Shown here: positions 9,358 through 20,220 of the stretch, piece after piece
Layout of the letters: the number at the start of each line of letters is the position of its first letter
Position numbering within the stretch: position 1 is the stretch's first letter
From: Clostridia bacterium UC5.1-1C12
Lineage (GTDB): Bacteria > Bacillota_I > Bacilli_A > Erysipelotrichales > Erysipelotrichaceae
NCBI GenBank assembly: GCA_001305055.1
Contig: BBZX01000006.1
Coordinates: forward strand, 124,001 to 188,000
Length of the DNA: 64,000 nucleotides
Reading direction: 5' to 3'
The notes under the pieces: model-generated
The model's database searches: none
Seen by the model: the letters and a program-made list of their open reading frames with translations, nothing else
What the model was told of the DNA's origin: nothing
Made by a program: the position numbers and the translations under genes

Positions 9358-10698
9358 TTATGCGTATTTCTTCATCCAGCCGCTCTTGAAGTAATGCACG
9401 GTACATAATACCATCGCTAAGATCCAAGTTAATGTATAGCCCCAGAATACTATCGATATATTTTGGAAATGCGGCATCGCAAAAAAGATCCAGATTTGAC
9501 GGGCTACACAATAGCTGAAGGTAAGAATCAGCATCGGTGTAATCGCATCGCCGGCACCGCGCAGGGCTCCGCATAAAATATTAGAAACCGCGAGAAAGAT
9601 ATAACCGGGCACTAAGATGCTCATCATATAATGTCCGTAATACAAAACCTGTGATTCACTTGAAAAGATTGAAAGCAGACGATCGGCCTGTGTAAAAATA
9701 CCTAGGGAAAGAAGAATCGTGACACATAGCGTCATGCTCATACAAATACGAATGCCCTTTTTAACCCGCTCATATTCCTTGGCGCCCATGTTTTGACCGA
9801 CAAAGGTCGTAATTGCCAAGTTGAAGCTTTGTATTGGCAGATTAGCAAAAGCATCGATCTTGTTATAGCTGGAACAGCCAGCCATCGCAAATGAACCAAA
9901 TGAATTGATCTGCGACTGCACAAGCAGATTAGAAAAGGAAATGATTGATTGCTGAAGACCAGAAGGCAGTCCAATTTTCACTACTCTCAGCAAGACATGT
10001 TTTTCAAAACGAATTTCTTTCAGTTTAATTCGATAATCATCTTTTACGGTGATTAAATGAAACAAACCAAGCAGGCAGGAAGCGCTCTGAGCAATTAAGG
10101 TTGCCCATGCGACACCGCTACGCCCATTTTAAAATAAATAACGAAGACTAAATCAAGCACAATATTGATGCCGCAGCTGACAAATAAATAAATCAGCGGC
10201 CGCCGTGAGTCACCGATTGCCCGCTGTATACCGGCGCACATATTGTAAAGCATCACCGGTACAATCCCTAAAAGTATATCCGCAGATAAATAATTGAACT
10301 GTCCAGCACATCAGCCGGCGTGCCGGTCGCAGACAGCATCCACGGTGACAGCAAATAACCGATTGCCATTAAGATCAAGCCGCTGCAGAAAGCCAGCGCA
10401 ATTGACGTATGCACTGAATCATGCAATCCTTCTTTATTCTTAGCACCGTAATATTGAGATACAATAACACCGGCCCCCGTTGACAGTCCCATAAAAAACC
10501 AACCAGTAAATTTATGATTGGATTGCTTGCGCCAACGGCAGCCAAAGCCTGCGGTCCCACATAGTTACCGACCACTATTGAATCTACCGTATTATAAAGC
10601 TGCTGAAAAAGATTCCCAATCAACAGCGGGATTGTAAATATCAAAAGCTGTTTCCATATGACACCCTCTGTCATCATTCCGCTATTTTTTCGTTCCAT
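9358..10698 (-). CDS. MATE-family efflux transporter (three frame breaks)
   Basis: Three frames combine into a MATE multidrug/cation antiporter of about 447 residues. The N-terminal part has IPLLIGNLFQQLYNTVDSIVVG and ALAAVGASNPI, typical of the NorM/DinF-like branch; later segments contain STGAGVIVSQYYGAK and the GVAGVAWATL block. The frames join by restoring one base each at 10493-10498, 10270-10273 and 10115-10116. ATG 10698 has AGGGG upstream. It would use an ion gradient to export toxic organic compounds. The breaks lie in short homopolymers and do not suggest a dead gene. A second MATE gene lies at 21243-22596. Confidence 0.85.
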
Positions 10699-10782
10699 GC
10701 TGCACATCACCCCTGAATAATTTATTAGTATACTCTTATCATCGGAATTTTTAAAGTCTTATTTTACACTATTGCACCAAGC

Positions 10783-10811
10783 AAAAGAAAAGCCATATCT
10801 ATCGATATGAC
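10783..10811 (-). terminator. Rho-independent terminator of gpmI
   Basis: On the minus strand GTCATATC (10811-10804) pairs with GATATGGC (10799-10792) through one G-T pair, followed by TTTTCTTTT. It lies 9 bases after the gpmI stop. Confidence 0.85.
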
Positions 10812-10819
10812 TCATTCGT

Positions 10820-12391
10820 TTATTTAATGATAGCAGGCAGCCAGTGAGAATCCGGTTCAAGCTCAAGCAGCTTCGCAACAGTTGAAGCTACATTAGCAAG
10901 ACCAAAGTCACCCTCAGCAATTTCAACATCCTTATTATAAATAATAAACGGAACTTTATTTAAAGTATGAGAAGTCTTAGCCTTTGGCTTGTCGCCTTCC
11001 TTCTTAGGTTTTTCATACATTTCATCAGCATTGCCATGGTCGGCCGTTACAATCAGAATACCGTTAACCTTCTTAACAGCCTTCATGATTCTTTCAAGAC
11101 ATAAATCAACTGCTTCAACACCGATAATTGTTGCTTCATAGTTACCCGTATGACCAACCATGTCGCCGTTAGGGAAGTTTGTTCTCAGGAAATCGTATTT
11201 GCCTGATTCAATAGCTTCAACTAAAGTATCCGTGATTTCCGCAGACTTCATCCAAGGACGCTGTTCAAATGGTACTACATCAGATTTGATTTCAACCCAG
11301 TCTTCAAGTTCTTCTGAGAATTTCTGAGAGTTGTTGCCGTTCCAGAAATACGTTACATGGCCATATTTCTGTGTTTCTGAAATTGCATAAGAACGAATGT
11401 TGTTCTTAACAAGATATTCAGATAATGTATGTTTGATTTTCGGCGGATAAACTAAGAAATTATTAGGAATCTTTAAATCTCCGTCATATTGCAGCATTCC
11501 GGCATACATTACATCCGGCTTGCGGACACGGTCAAATTCTGTGAATACTTCATTGTCAAAGGCCAGTGAGATTTCCTGAGCGCGATCGCCTCGGAAATTA
11601 AATAATACAACGCTGTCACCATCTTCAATAGTGCCGACTGGTTTGCCGTCCTTCGCAATAACGAAAGCAGGCAGATCCTGATCGATAACACCGGTTTCAC
11701 TGCGATAAGTTTCTACGGCTTCTTTAGCACTGGCAAATTGTCTGCCTTCGCCTAATACATGCGTATGCCAGCCAGCTTCAACCATTGGCCAGTTTGCTTG
11801 ATAACGATCCATCGTAATCTTCATACGGCCGCCGCCTGATGCAATGCAGGCATGGAAATGATCATCATTTACAGAATTAAAGAATGCTTCAATCTGATCC
11901 AAATAAATCAGTGCGCTGGTTTCCGGTACATCACGTCCGTCTAATAACGCGTGAACTCGAACTTCTTTGATACCATCCGCCTTTGCCTGTTCGATCAATG
12001 CCATTAAATGATTAATATGTGAATGAACATTACCATCAGATAATAAACCGATGAAATGCATCTTGCCATGATCTTTACATTTATCAACCAATGCCTTCCA
12101 TGTATCTGTTTTAAAGATATCCTTGGATTCAATAGATTCATTTACTAATTTTGCGCCCTGGCTGTAAATTTGTCCGCAGCCTAATGCGTTATGACCAACC
12201 TCTGAATTTCCCATATCGCCGTCGCTTGGCAAGCCAACTGCTAAGCCATGGGCTTTGATTGCTGTATTTGGAGATGTTGCCTTTAATTCATGAAGTGTAG
12301 GCGTATATGCGTTATTAACCGCATTGCCATAATCTTTATCGCTGATACCGACACCATCCATTACTACTAATACTACCGGTCTTTTACTCAT
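10820..12391 (-). CDS. gpmI: 2,3-bisphosphoglycerate-independent phosphoglycerate mutase
   Basis: A full-length 523-residue glycolytic enzyme that interconverts 3- and 2-phosphoglycerate in the cytoplasm. It has the alkaline-phosphatase-like metal motif MDGVG near residue 12, the phosphoserine motif GNSEVGHNALG (Ser63), the DGRDVPETSA loop and the late metal motif TADHGNADEM. An AAGGAGG ribosome binding site precedes the ATG. It is a monocistronic unit with its own terminator, divergent from asnB. The unbroken frame shows that the assembly is correct in this stretch. Confidence 0.96.
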   Translation of the reverse strand: MSKRPVVLVVMDGVGISDKDYGNAVNNAYTPTLHELKATSPNTAIKAHGLAVGLPSDGDMGNSEVGHNALGCGQIYSQGAKLVNESIESKDIFKTDTWKALVDKCKDHGKMHFIGLLSDGNVHSHINHLMALIEQAKADGIKEVRVHALLDGRDVPETSALIYLDQIEAFFNSVNDDHFHACIASGGGRMKITMDRYQANWPMVEAGWHTHVLGEGRQFASAKEAVETYRSETGVIDQDLPAFVIAKDGKPVGTIEDGDSVVLFNFRGDRAQEISLAFDNEVFTEFDRVRKPDVMYAGMLQYDGDLKIPNNFLVYPPKIKHTLSEYLVKNNIRSYAISETQKYGHVTYFWNGNNSQKFSEELEDWVEIKSDVVPFEQRPWMKSAEITDTLVEAIESGKYDFLRTNFPNGDMVGHTGNYEATIIGVEAVDLCLERIMKAVKKVNGILIVTADHGNADEMYEKPKKEGDKPKAKTSHTLNKVPFIIYNKDVEIAEGDFGLANVASTVAKLLELEPDSHWLPAIIK

Positions 12392-12559
12392 TTGAGTTTC
12401 CTCCTTCTTTACCTAATAAATATACCATTTTTTCAGATAAATGGCATTATAAACTATCTAAATTCGTGAATTAATTTGCATAATCGGCACTCAGTAAGCT
12501 GATTCGCGCATATACTGCAATAGCGGCGAATATAATATCGTCAGAAGGAGTGTGAATTT

Positions 12560-14395
12560 ATGTGTGGTATTGCAGGTGTCTTGGACAGCCGGCATGATAT
12601 TACAAATCAAAAGCCGATTTTCCGTGAAATGATGAATACATTAAAGAACCGTGGACCTAATGATGAAGGTGTATATACAAATCGGCATGTGGCGCTGATT
12701 CATACACGGCTGGCTGTTGTCGATCCGGAAAACGGCCAGCAGCCAATGTTTTTTACGGAAGATAAAAAGCGTTACGTCATCGTTTATAACGGAGAATTAT
12801 ACAATACAAATCAGGTACGCAAGGAATTGATTGAGCTTGGTTATGAATTTAAGTCACACAGTGATACAGAGGTCGTACTAAGAGCCTATGTCGCATGGAA
12901 AGAGAAATGTGTCGACCATTTTAACGGTATCTTTGCTTTTGCGGTATGGGACGACGCGCAGGAGCGTTTATTCTTAGCCCGTGATCGAGTAGGTGTTAAA
13001 CCGCTGTTTTATGCTGTTGTACAAGATACTTTCCTATTTGGCTCAGAAATCAAGGCATTGCTGGCTCATCCGCTGCTTGATGCTGAAATCGACGCGCACA
13101 GTATTGCGGAAATTATGCTGATTGGGCCGGGAAGAACACCGGGTTATGGTGTATTTAAGCATGTAGAAGAGCTAAAACCCGGTGAGTATGCTTATGTAAA
13201 GGGCTGTGAGATTGATAAGCATCGTTATTTTACCTTAAAAGATAAACCGCATACTGACAATGAAGCGCAGACGATCAGAAAAGTCCGTGAGCTGGTGGTA
13301 GATGCCATCCAGCGTCAGCTAGTGTCTGATGTGCCAATCGGTACCTTCCTATCAGGTGGTCTTGATTCAAGCCTGATTTCTTCAGTCGCATCCCGTTATA
13401 TGAAAGAGCGCGGCAAACAGTTAAAGACTTTCTCAGTTGATTATGTGGATAATGCTAAATATTTTAAAGCCAGTCATTTTCAGCCAAACAGTGATGCTGA
13501 TTTCATTGGCAAGATGGTTAAATATCTGGACAGCGACCACACGACGATCACCCTTGGCACGGATGATTTGATTGAGAGCCTGTTCTTAGCTGTTGATGCC
13601 AGAGATCTGCCGGGCATGGCTGATGTTGATGGTTCGCTGCTGCTTTTTGCGAAAGAAATCAAAAAGAAAGTAACGGTAGCCTTGTCTGGTGAATGTGCGG
13701 ATGAAATCTTCGGTGGTTATCCTTGGTATCGAGACAAGGATATCCGAGAAGCTGACGGCTTCCCATGGTCACAGAGTACCTTATACCGTGCTTCCTTTAT
13801 GCAGGATAAATGGCTGAAAGATTTAACTGCCAATGATTATGTGCATTCTCGCTATCAGCAGACCTGTGATGAGACGGATAAATTGCCTGATACTACTCCT
13901 TTAGAAGCCCGCATGAAGGAGATGATGAATCTGAATGTTAATTGGTTCATGCAGACACTGCTTGACCGCAAAGACCGCATGAGCATGGCTAACGGCCTGG
14001 AAGTCAGGGTCCCGTTCTGTGATACGCGTATTCTTGAATATCTCTACACAGTGCCATGGTCATTAAAAGATTATGAAGGACGGGAAAAGGGCTTGCTGAG
14101 GGTTGCGATGAAGGAATATCTGCCTGATGAAATCCTATGGCGCAAAAAGAGTCCTTATCCTAAAACTCATCACCCCGCCTATTTACAGAAACTGCGTGAA
14201 ATGCTTGATGACTTATTAAAAGATAACGATGCCCCACTGTGGCAGATTGTTAAACCGGAAGCGGCAAGAAAGCTGTTAACCGACGAAACTGCTCAGCCAT
14301 GGTATGGTCAGCTGATGACTACACCGCAGACAATTGCTTATTTCCTCCAAATCAATTACTGGCTTAAAAAGTATCATATTAAAATCAGTGAGTGA
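12560..14395 (+). CDS. asnB: Asparagine synthetase, glutamine-hydrolysing
   Basis: A 611-residue two-domain enzyme. MCGIAGVLDS exposes the catalytic Cys2 of the class II glutaminase domain, and the synthetase domain has the ATP pyrophosphatase loop SGGLDSSLIS near residue 266. It makes asparagine from aspartate with ammonia channelled from glutamine. AGAAGGAGTG precedes the ATG. Divergent from gpmI, with the upstream 168 bases holding the likely promoters. No terminator was seen between it and the next gene, which may be co-transcribed. Confidence 0.95.
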   Translation: MCGIAGVLDSRHDITNQKPIFREMMNTLKNRGPNDEGVYTNRHVALIHTRLAVVDPENGQQPMFFTEDKKRYVIVYNGELYNTNQVRKELIELGYEFKSHSDTEVVLRAYVAWKEKCVDHFNGIFAFAVWDDAQERLFLARDRVGVKPLFYAVVQDTFLFGSEIKALLAHPLLDAEIDAHSIAEIMLIGPGRTPGYGVFKHVEELKPGEYAYVKGCEIDKHRYFTLKDKPHTDNEAQTIRKVRELVVDAIQRQLVSDVPIGTFLSGGLDSSLISSVASRYMKERGKQLKTFSVDYVDNAKYFKASHFQPNSDADFIGKMVKYLDSDHTTITLGTDDLIESLFLAVDARDLPGMADVDGSLLLFAKEIKKKVTVALSGECADEIFGGYPWYRDKDIREADGFPWSQSTLYRASFMQDKWLKDLTANDYVHSRYQQTCDETDKLPDTTPLEARMKEMMNLNVNWFMQTLLDRKDRMSMANGLEVRVPFCDTRILEYLYTVPWSLKDYEGREKGLLRVAMKEYLPDEILWRKKSPYPKTHHPAYLQKLREMLDDLLKDNDAPLWQIVKPEAARKLLTDETAQPWYGQLMTTPQTIAYFLQINYWLKKYHIKISE

Positions 14396-14447
14396 TTTCA
14401 CTTGCGCTCGCTATCACCTTTAAGTAAACTTAAGGTGAGGTGATTTC

Positions 14448-15082
14448 ATGTTTAGAAAAATACTGTTGAGCCTGTCCCTGTTTAGTTGTTTTATGCTTCC
14501 AGTGCGTGCCGAAGAAACCTTGAGAGAGGATGAAGCGGCATTGATTGAACGCTACGAAACTTCTGTCTTTAAGCTAGGCAGCTGTGATGCCGCGGAATAT
14601 CCGAAAATGCCGAAGAGCTTCATTGAAGCAGCCCGGCAGGTTATTATTGAAAATGATTTTTCTGAAGAAGAAATCCAGATACTGAATCAGGGTTTTGATC
14701 AGATACTAGAGATATTGGATACTTTTGTGAAAGCAAATGTTGTCATTACAGCGGAAGAATTCAACACTGGACTTCGCGGTGAAGCCGATGACCGCTTTTA
14801 TGACTTACAGCCCTGCGAGCTGATTTGCAGAAAGCCGCTTATCAGGCATATAATGATGCCGGTTATAAGGTACTTGGCCTAGATGGCATCAAACCGCTGT
14901 TAGAAAAAGATGCGTCGCTGAAAAAGCCGATTGAAAACGATCCGCTTGAACTAGATGTCAATGCTCCGTCAGCGAATCAGGGCATGAGTCATTATGATAA
15001 GATCAAACTCATTATTGAAGCGGCTTCGGCAGTGATTCTGCTGCTTGGAATTTACGGCTTTATCAAAAGTAAGCGTAAATAA
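14448..15082 (+). CDS. Exported membrane-anchored protein, unknown (one frame break)
   Basis: About 211 residues after joining two frames by adding one base near 14819-14822. The N-terminus is a signal peptide ending around PVRAEE, the middle is acidic and helical, and the C-terminus is one transmembrane helix followed by KSKRK. This order, signal peptide, extracellular body, membrane anchor and basic tail, suggests a surface-anchored protein facing outward. I recognise no domain. It follows asnB by 52 bases; a GGTGAGGTG ribosome binding site precedes the ATG and lies in a small inverted repeat (TCACCTT / AAGGTGA) at about 14416-14439. Confidence 0.65.
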
Positions 15083-15141
15083 AAAAGAAAGGGTTCAATC
15101 ATTATGCAATGTGCAAAATGATAAATCCTTCCTTTTTATTA

Positions 15142-16262
15142 TTACAACTGATTTGCAAAACGGGTGATGGCTGCCAAACCATCCTTTAATACTTGTTCTT
15201 CACAGGCATAACCGATACGGAAACTATGCGGCTGTTCAAAGCAGTCACCCGGTGTCACAAAGGCGCCGGTCTTGGCATACATCTGTTTACAGAAAGTATA
15301 CGAATCAAGATCAAAATCATAATAAATCAACGATGTTGTGCCAGCCTTTGGCTTAACATAAGAAAAATGTGGATTTTCAGCAATCCATTGATCAAGAATT
15401 GCCAAATTGTTTTGAATCAGATGAATATTGCGTTCTAACAGCTTATCGGCATGCTTTAATGCTGCTGCCGCTATCATTTCATCCAACAGCCCACAGCTGA
15501 TCATATTATAATCACGATGTGATAAACATGCCTCAATTACCGTCTTATCCTTTGAAGCAACCCAGCCCAGACGGACACCGGCCAATGAGAAAATTTTCGA
15601 CATACTGCTTACACTAATGCCCTTTTCATATAAATCTACAATACTTTCAGTATAACTGCCATCCTGATTCAGACCGCGGTACACCTCATCACAGAGAATA
15701 TAGGCGCCGACTGAACGGGCAATTGTCACAATTTCTTTTAAAATATCTAAAGGAATCAGCGCACCAGTCGGATTGTTTGGATTATTCAAACAAATCATTT
15801 TAGTTTTTCATTCACCAATTGACGCAGTTCTTCCGCGTCTGGCAGATAATTATTTTCTTTCTTTAAATGCAATAGCTGCACATCCGCATGAAAAGCCTCT
15901 GGGATTGAATAGAGTTGCTGATACGTCGGCAGTACAGAAATAACCCGGTCCCCAGGTTCAATCAGCGAATAAAAGACTAAATGATTTGCCCCTGCCGCAC
16001 CATGCGTTGACAGTACATTTTCAGGCTGGATATCACGATATCTGCCGCAGATTCCCGCTTTAAAAGGCGCAGCGCCTTGAATCGCGCCATAAGTAAGCCG
16101 CTGTGAAGCCAGATCATCTAAAAAAGCATTTCGGCCGATACCGGTCAATGCTAATAATTCATCAAGAGAAATTGAATCAACACACGTTTCCGCAATATTA
16201 TAAACTGCGTCATCCTCATATTCATTCATCCATTCTTCTACTTTAAATGGTTTAATTTTCAT
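15142..16262 (-). CDS. PLP-dependent aminotransferase, class I/II (one frame break)
   Basis: About 373 residues after restoring one base in the TTTTT run at 15804-15808. The C-terminal half has NNPNNPTGA, the CDEVYRGL stretch that contacts PLP, and SMSKIFSLAGVRLGW with the Schiff-base lysine. ATG 16262 follows GAGGTGG. These enzymes move amino groups between amino acids and keto acids in the cytoplasm. The branch resembles aspartate-aminotransferase-like proteins of unknown specificity. It is the last gene after the PucR and HD genes on the same strand, though a gap of about 100 bases separates it. Confidence 0.85.
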
Positions 16263-16360
16263 ATATTTCCACCTCGCAACATTATCATAACCAATTGAAA
16301 GAAATTCCTCAATGTGCAAAATAAAAACTTAATCAATAAATTTTGGTTAAAATACAAAAA

Positions 16361-17437
16361 CTAATCCTTAATATTTTCATTCATTAACACAAACCACATC
16401 AGCTGGGATTCAAAATAATCAGGTTCATGATCTGCTGTAAGTGCTTCTTTAATACGGCCCAGACGATAACGCACTGTATTCTTATGCACATGAAGCAGCC
16501 CAGCTGCCTTTACAACATCTCCCTGAGCCATTACATATGCCTGTGCGGTCTGCATCAGATCCTCATGACTGCATGCTTTTTCAATCATTGATTTCATATC
16601 AGCACAATAATTGCGCACCCATAAATTATCTCTTAATGGATAAATTAACTGAAAGATGCCGATATCCGTAAAGAATGCATAGGGCAACTTACACTTGTCT
16701 GCATATTCATAGGCAAACAGACTCTCTTTGAGAGCCAGATATATTTCATCTAAATTGTCATGGAGCTTGCTGAATCCGGTCGGGTGCGTTTTTTCTTTGA
16801 TGCTCTCCGAATGCAAATTGCCCACTAAAAAGCTGCCTTCTTCATATGAATAACAGAAACGTTTACCTTCTCTGAGATAGGCCGGCGGCATCTTGTTTTT
16901 CATATAAGCGGCACTAAAGGGAACAGACAGATTAGGGAATAATTCCTCCGCCAATACTCGATGACTGCCGGCAGATAATTTTTCATTCATCAGCAGCTTT
17001 AATTTTTGTTTCGTTTAATTCTTCATTTCCCCGTGCTTCAATCAATGCGCTCAGCTCAGTGATCAAAGTCTCGAAGTAACCGCCTTCACGTTTAAACATC
17101 AAAATTGGAAATGCCTGCTGATTCGCATACTCAATAACCTCATTAGGCAGCTCATGATAATAAATCTCCTTAATTGCCAAGCAGACGCGCCATCTTGAAT
17201 CAAAAGCTTAATGGATTTTAAAATCATATCCGGATGATGCTTCGCAAACAGCAGACTCGTTAATACAAAGGCTTCCTTCTCAAAAAGACCAAATGGTTCT
17301 GAATCACTGAGTGCGTCATATTCAAAATCAAGAATGTTTACCTTGCTGACAGAACGATTGAGACCATTGATACCGGCTGCGATGCGAAAGGCGGAAAACG
17401 CAGGCTGCTGCAGCAATTCTGAAATCTTGATACTCAT
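16361..17437 (-). CDS. PucR/CdaR-family transcriptional regulator (two frame breaks)
   Basis: Three frames form one protein of about 359 residues. The first part, MSIKISELLQQPAFSAFRIAAG, starts a PucR-type N-terminal sensor domain. The last part ends with a PucR-type HTH: GDVVKAAGLLHVHKNTVRYRLGRI. The first break is in the AA at 17179-17180, and the second, near 16983-16990, needs two bases added or one removed. The gene starts at an ATGA overlap with the HD hydrolase gene. Homologues sense purines or small metabolites; the inducer here is unknown. The second break could instead be a real boundary between two cistrons. Confidence 0.75.
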
Positions 17438-18003
17438 TGTGCCGACAGTTCATTCAGCTTGGCTAAAGTATCCAGCTTCAGCTTTTCACGCAGCCGCTTC
17501 ATATAGGAGAACTCTTCGCATTCCTTTTGACCGTGTGTTTGATTCAATTCATATTCCAGTTCAATCCATGTATCCAGCGCCGCCTCATTATGCTGGAGCA
17601 CCACCTCACACTTATCAATACATTTATATAATCTCGCTTCCGGTGTTTTCAGTTCATCCATCTCCTCAAACAAGGTCTTTAAAGTATGCTTAAAAGAACC
17701 GCTGACTGTGCTTAGCAGCTGATCGATCGCATTCAGTTCAATCACTTCATCGGATGCGGTTTTATAGAAGGTCGGTATATCTCCGGTAATTGCCTCGCCA
17801 AGATCGTGAATCAGACACATCTTGATAACCTTATTCATATCCAGCTCGCTGAATTCATCAGCAACCGCCATTGCCAATAAGCCCATCCGCCAGCTATGCT
17901 CTGCCACACTTTCATGACGGCCGCTGCTTGTCCAGCTATGCCGGGTGTTGCACTTTAGCTTTTCCGCAATATTCATAAAGACGATTAATTCATTGATATC
18001 CAT
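17434..18003 (-). CDS. HD-domain phosphohydrolase, YfbR/HDDC2-like
   Basis: A 189-residue cytoplasmic HD-fold protein. RHESVAEHSWRMGLLA carries the first His residues, CLIHDLGEAITGDIP carries the HD dyad, and the following helices end in CEVVLQHNEAA. This pattern matches the YfbR/HDDC2 type of 5'-deoxynucleotidases that remove phosphate from dNMPs. ATG 18003 is chosen over ATG 18015 because GAGG lies just before it. It overlaps the PucR regulator by 4 bases. Confidence 0.8.
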   Translation of the reverse strand: MDINELIVFMNIAEKLKCNTRHSWTSSGRHESVAEHSWRMGLLAMAVADEFSELDMNKVIKMCLIHDLGEAITGDIPTFYKTASDEVIELNAIDQLLSTVSGSFKHTLKTLFEEMDELKTPEARLYKCIDKCEVVLQHNEAALDTWIELEYELNQTHGQKECEEFSYMKRLREKLKLDTLAKLNELSAQ

Positions 18004-18132
18004 TTTCTGCCTCACTTTCTATCATTTTTACTTTAAGTGTATTATAGCATTTAAGCCTCTAAAATTCGATTGCTGATCCTGCTTTTTACTTATAAAAGCA
18101 TTAGCTGAATGCGTTTGTGCATCTTAAAATCA

Positions 18133-18161
18133 TTCACTTTCAACATGAATTGATGTAAAAT
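18133..18161 (+). promoter_or_regulatory. Probable promoter of the S9 peptidase gene
   Basis: TTCACT (18133-18138) and TAAAAT (18156-18161) are 17 bases apart and lie 21 bases upstream of the start codon. They match the sigma-A boxes at 4 of 6 and 5 of 6 positions. Confidence 0.5.
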
Positions 18162-18181
18162 GAAAAACAAATGGAGGCTTT

Positions 18182-20176
18182 ATGAAAAAAATAGAACTTG
18201 AAGATTTTTCTAAATATCAGTATTTATCAGAAATTAAACTTACTGAAGACGGCAAGCGCTGTCTGTTTGTTGTCAGTCAGGCTGATTTGGATCACAATCA
18301 TTATCAGCACCATATCTGGATGGCTGATTTAACCAGCAATACGGTCACGCAATGCAGCGGCGGCGGCAAAGAACGCGGTATAATCCTAGAATCAGCGGAC
18401 ACTATTTTATTTCCTGCTGACCGTGACGGGCTTGTTAAGAAAGCAAATGAGGAGCATCAGGAATGCAGCGCCTATTACCGTTTAAATTTAAACGGCGGCG
18501 AAGCGGTTTTAGCCTTTACCTTACCGCTTGCCGTTGCCTCACTGACACTCATTGATGAACAACATGCGATTGCGATCGCTGATGTTGATTTAAATAAACC
18601 TGATCTTTCTGCTTTAAGCGGTGATGAATTAAAACAGGCTGTACAGGCACTGAATGAAGAAAAGGACTATGAGGTGCTTGATGAACTGCCTTACTGGTTC
18701 AATAATCAGGGCTTTATCAACAAGCATCGCAAACAGGCTTTTCTGATCAATCTGCATACGGGTGAACACAGCCTGCTCTCCCCGGCTTTGATGAATGTTT
18801 CTGAAATAGCGCTCAGCGAGGATAAGAAGACATTGATCTTATGCGGCAGTGAATATCAGGATATCCGTCAGCCTTATTCAGTCATTTTAAAAGTTGATCT
18901 TGATACTCAGGAAACAGAAACATTATTGGCAGATAATCAATACAATGTCAGTCATATCGCATTAAGTAAAGATTGTTTGATCTTTACCGGCTCGGATTTA
19001 AAAACATGGGGTACAAATGAAAATGATAAATTCTTCTTCTGTGATTTACACACCAAAGAGCTGACATGTTTCTTTGATCCTGACTGGGGAATCGGTTCAA
19101 GCGTTGGTTCTGACGCGAAGCTCTACGGCGGCACCAATTTTAAATATGTCAACAATAAGCTTTACTTTATCGCTACGGTGGATAATGCGTCTAATCTGTA
19201 TGAATTGACATTCGATGGTGAATGCAAGGCGCTGACTCAGCAGGAAGGCAGTGTTGACTGCTTTGATATAGTTGATCAAACATTGGTATTTATCGGTATG
19301 CGTGATATGCTGCTTCAGGAAGTCTACCAGCTCAAGCAGAATCAAGAAATAAGACTGACCGATATCAATACTGCTGCCTTAACGGATACCTATGTTGCCA
19401 AGCCTGAGAAGCTTTCCTTTATCAATGAGGATCAGGAACGCATAGACGGCTGGGTGCTGAAGCCTTATAATTATGATCCCAATAAGAAATATCCGGCAAT
19501 TCTGGATATTCATGGCGGGCCTAAGGTAGTCTATGGTGAAACCTTCTTTCATGAGATGCAGGCATGGGCATCACAGGGTTATTTTGTATTCTTTGCCAAT
19601 CCGCATGGCAGTGACGGCCGCGGGAATCGCTTCATGCATATGGTAAATCGTTATGGCACCATTGATTATAATGATTTGATGACATTTACTGATGAGGTAT
19701 TAAAGCAATATCCGGCGATTGATCATCAGCATATCGCGGTGACCGGCGGCAGCTACGGCGGTTTCATGACCAACTGGATCATCGGCCATACAAATCGTTT
19801 CTGCTGCGCGGGCAGTCAGCGCTCAATAGCTAACTGGATCAGTAAATCATTAACTACTGATATTGGTTATTATCATAACATGACTCAAATGGCTGCGACA
19901 CCTTGGCAGAACGTTTCAAAGATGTGGGACTTTTCACCTTTAAAATATGCGGATCGATGTATCACACCTACCTTGTTCATTCAATCCGATGAGGATTACC
20001 GATGCTGGATGTGCGATGCCATGCAGATGTTTCATGCTTTAAAGCTACATCACGTAGAAACGAGAATGTGCTTATTTAAGGGTGAAAATCATGAGCTATC
20101 GAGAAGCGGAAAACCAAAGCATCGGCTTAGACGATTAAATGAGCTGACGCATTGGTTTGACCGATATTGCAAATAG
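18182..20176 (+). CDS. S9-family prolyl oligopeptidase-like serine peptidase
   Basis: A 664-residue protein with no signal peptide. The N-terminal two thirds looks like a beta-propeller with repeated strands, and the C-terminal alpha/beta-hydrolase domain begins near KPYNYDPNKKYPAILDIHGG, with the nucleophile Ser in TGGSYGGFMTNW near residue 525, Asp in QSDEDYRCW and His in KGENHELSRSG. Such enzymes cleave short peptides in the cytoplasm (acylaminoacyl-peptidase or DPP type). An ATGGAGGC ribosome binding site precedes the ATG. It is monocistronic, with a hairpin terminator directly after the stop. Confidence 0.9.
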   Translation: MKKIELEDFSKYQYLSEIKLTEDGKRCLFVVSQADLDHNHYQHHIWMADLTSNTVTQCSGGGKERGIILESADTILFPADRDGLVKKANEEHQECSAYYRLNLNGGEAVLAFTLPLAVASLTLIDEQHAIAIADVDLNKPDLSALSGDELKQAVQALNEEKDYEVLDELPYWFNNQGFINKHRKQAFLINLHTGEHSLLSPALMNVSEIALSEDKKTLILCGSEYQDIRQPYSVILKVDLDTQETETLLADNQYNVSHIALSKDCLIFTGSDLKTWGTNENDKFFFCDLHTKELTCFFDPDWGIGSSVGSDAKLYGGTNFKYVNNKLYFIATVDNASNLYELTFDGECKALTQQEGSVDCFDIVDQTLVFIGMRDMLLQEVYQLKQNQEIRLTDINTAALTDTYVAKPEKLSFINEDQERIDGWVLKPYNYDPNKKYPAILDIHGGPKVVYGETFFHEMQAWASQGYFVFFANPHGSDGRGNRFMHMVNRYGTIDYNDLMTFTDEVLKQYPAIDHQHIAVTGGSYGGFMTNWIIGHTNRFCCAGSQRSIANWISKSLTTDIGYYHNMTQMAATPWQNVSKMWDFSPLKYADRCITPTLFIQSDEDYRCWMCDAMQMFHALKLHHVETRMCLFKGENHELSRSGKPKHRLRRLNELTHWFDRYCK

Positions 20177-20181
20177 AAAGC

Positions 20182-20220
20182 AAGCTGTGTTCCAAAATTC
20201 TGAAACACAGCTTTTATTTT
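20182..20220. terminator. Terminator after the S9 peptidase gene
   Basis: AAGCTGTGTT (20182-20191) pairs with AACACAGCTT (20204-20213), followed by a T-rich run to 20220. The restored LysR gene ends inside this hairpin from the other strand, so it may serve both genes. Confidence 0.85.
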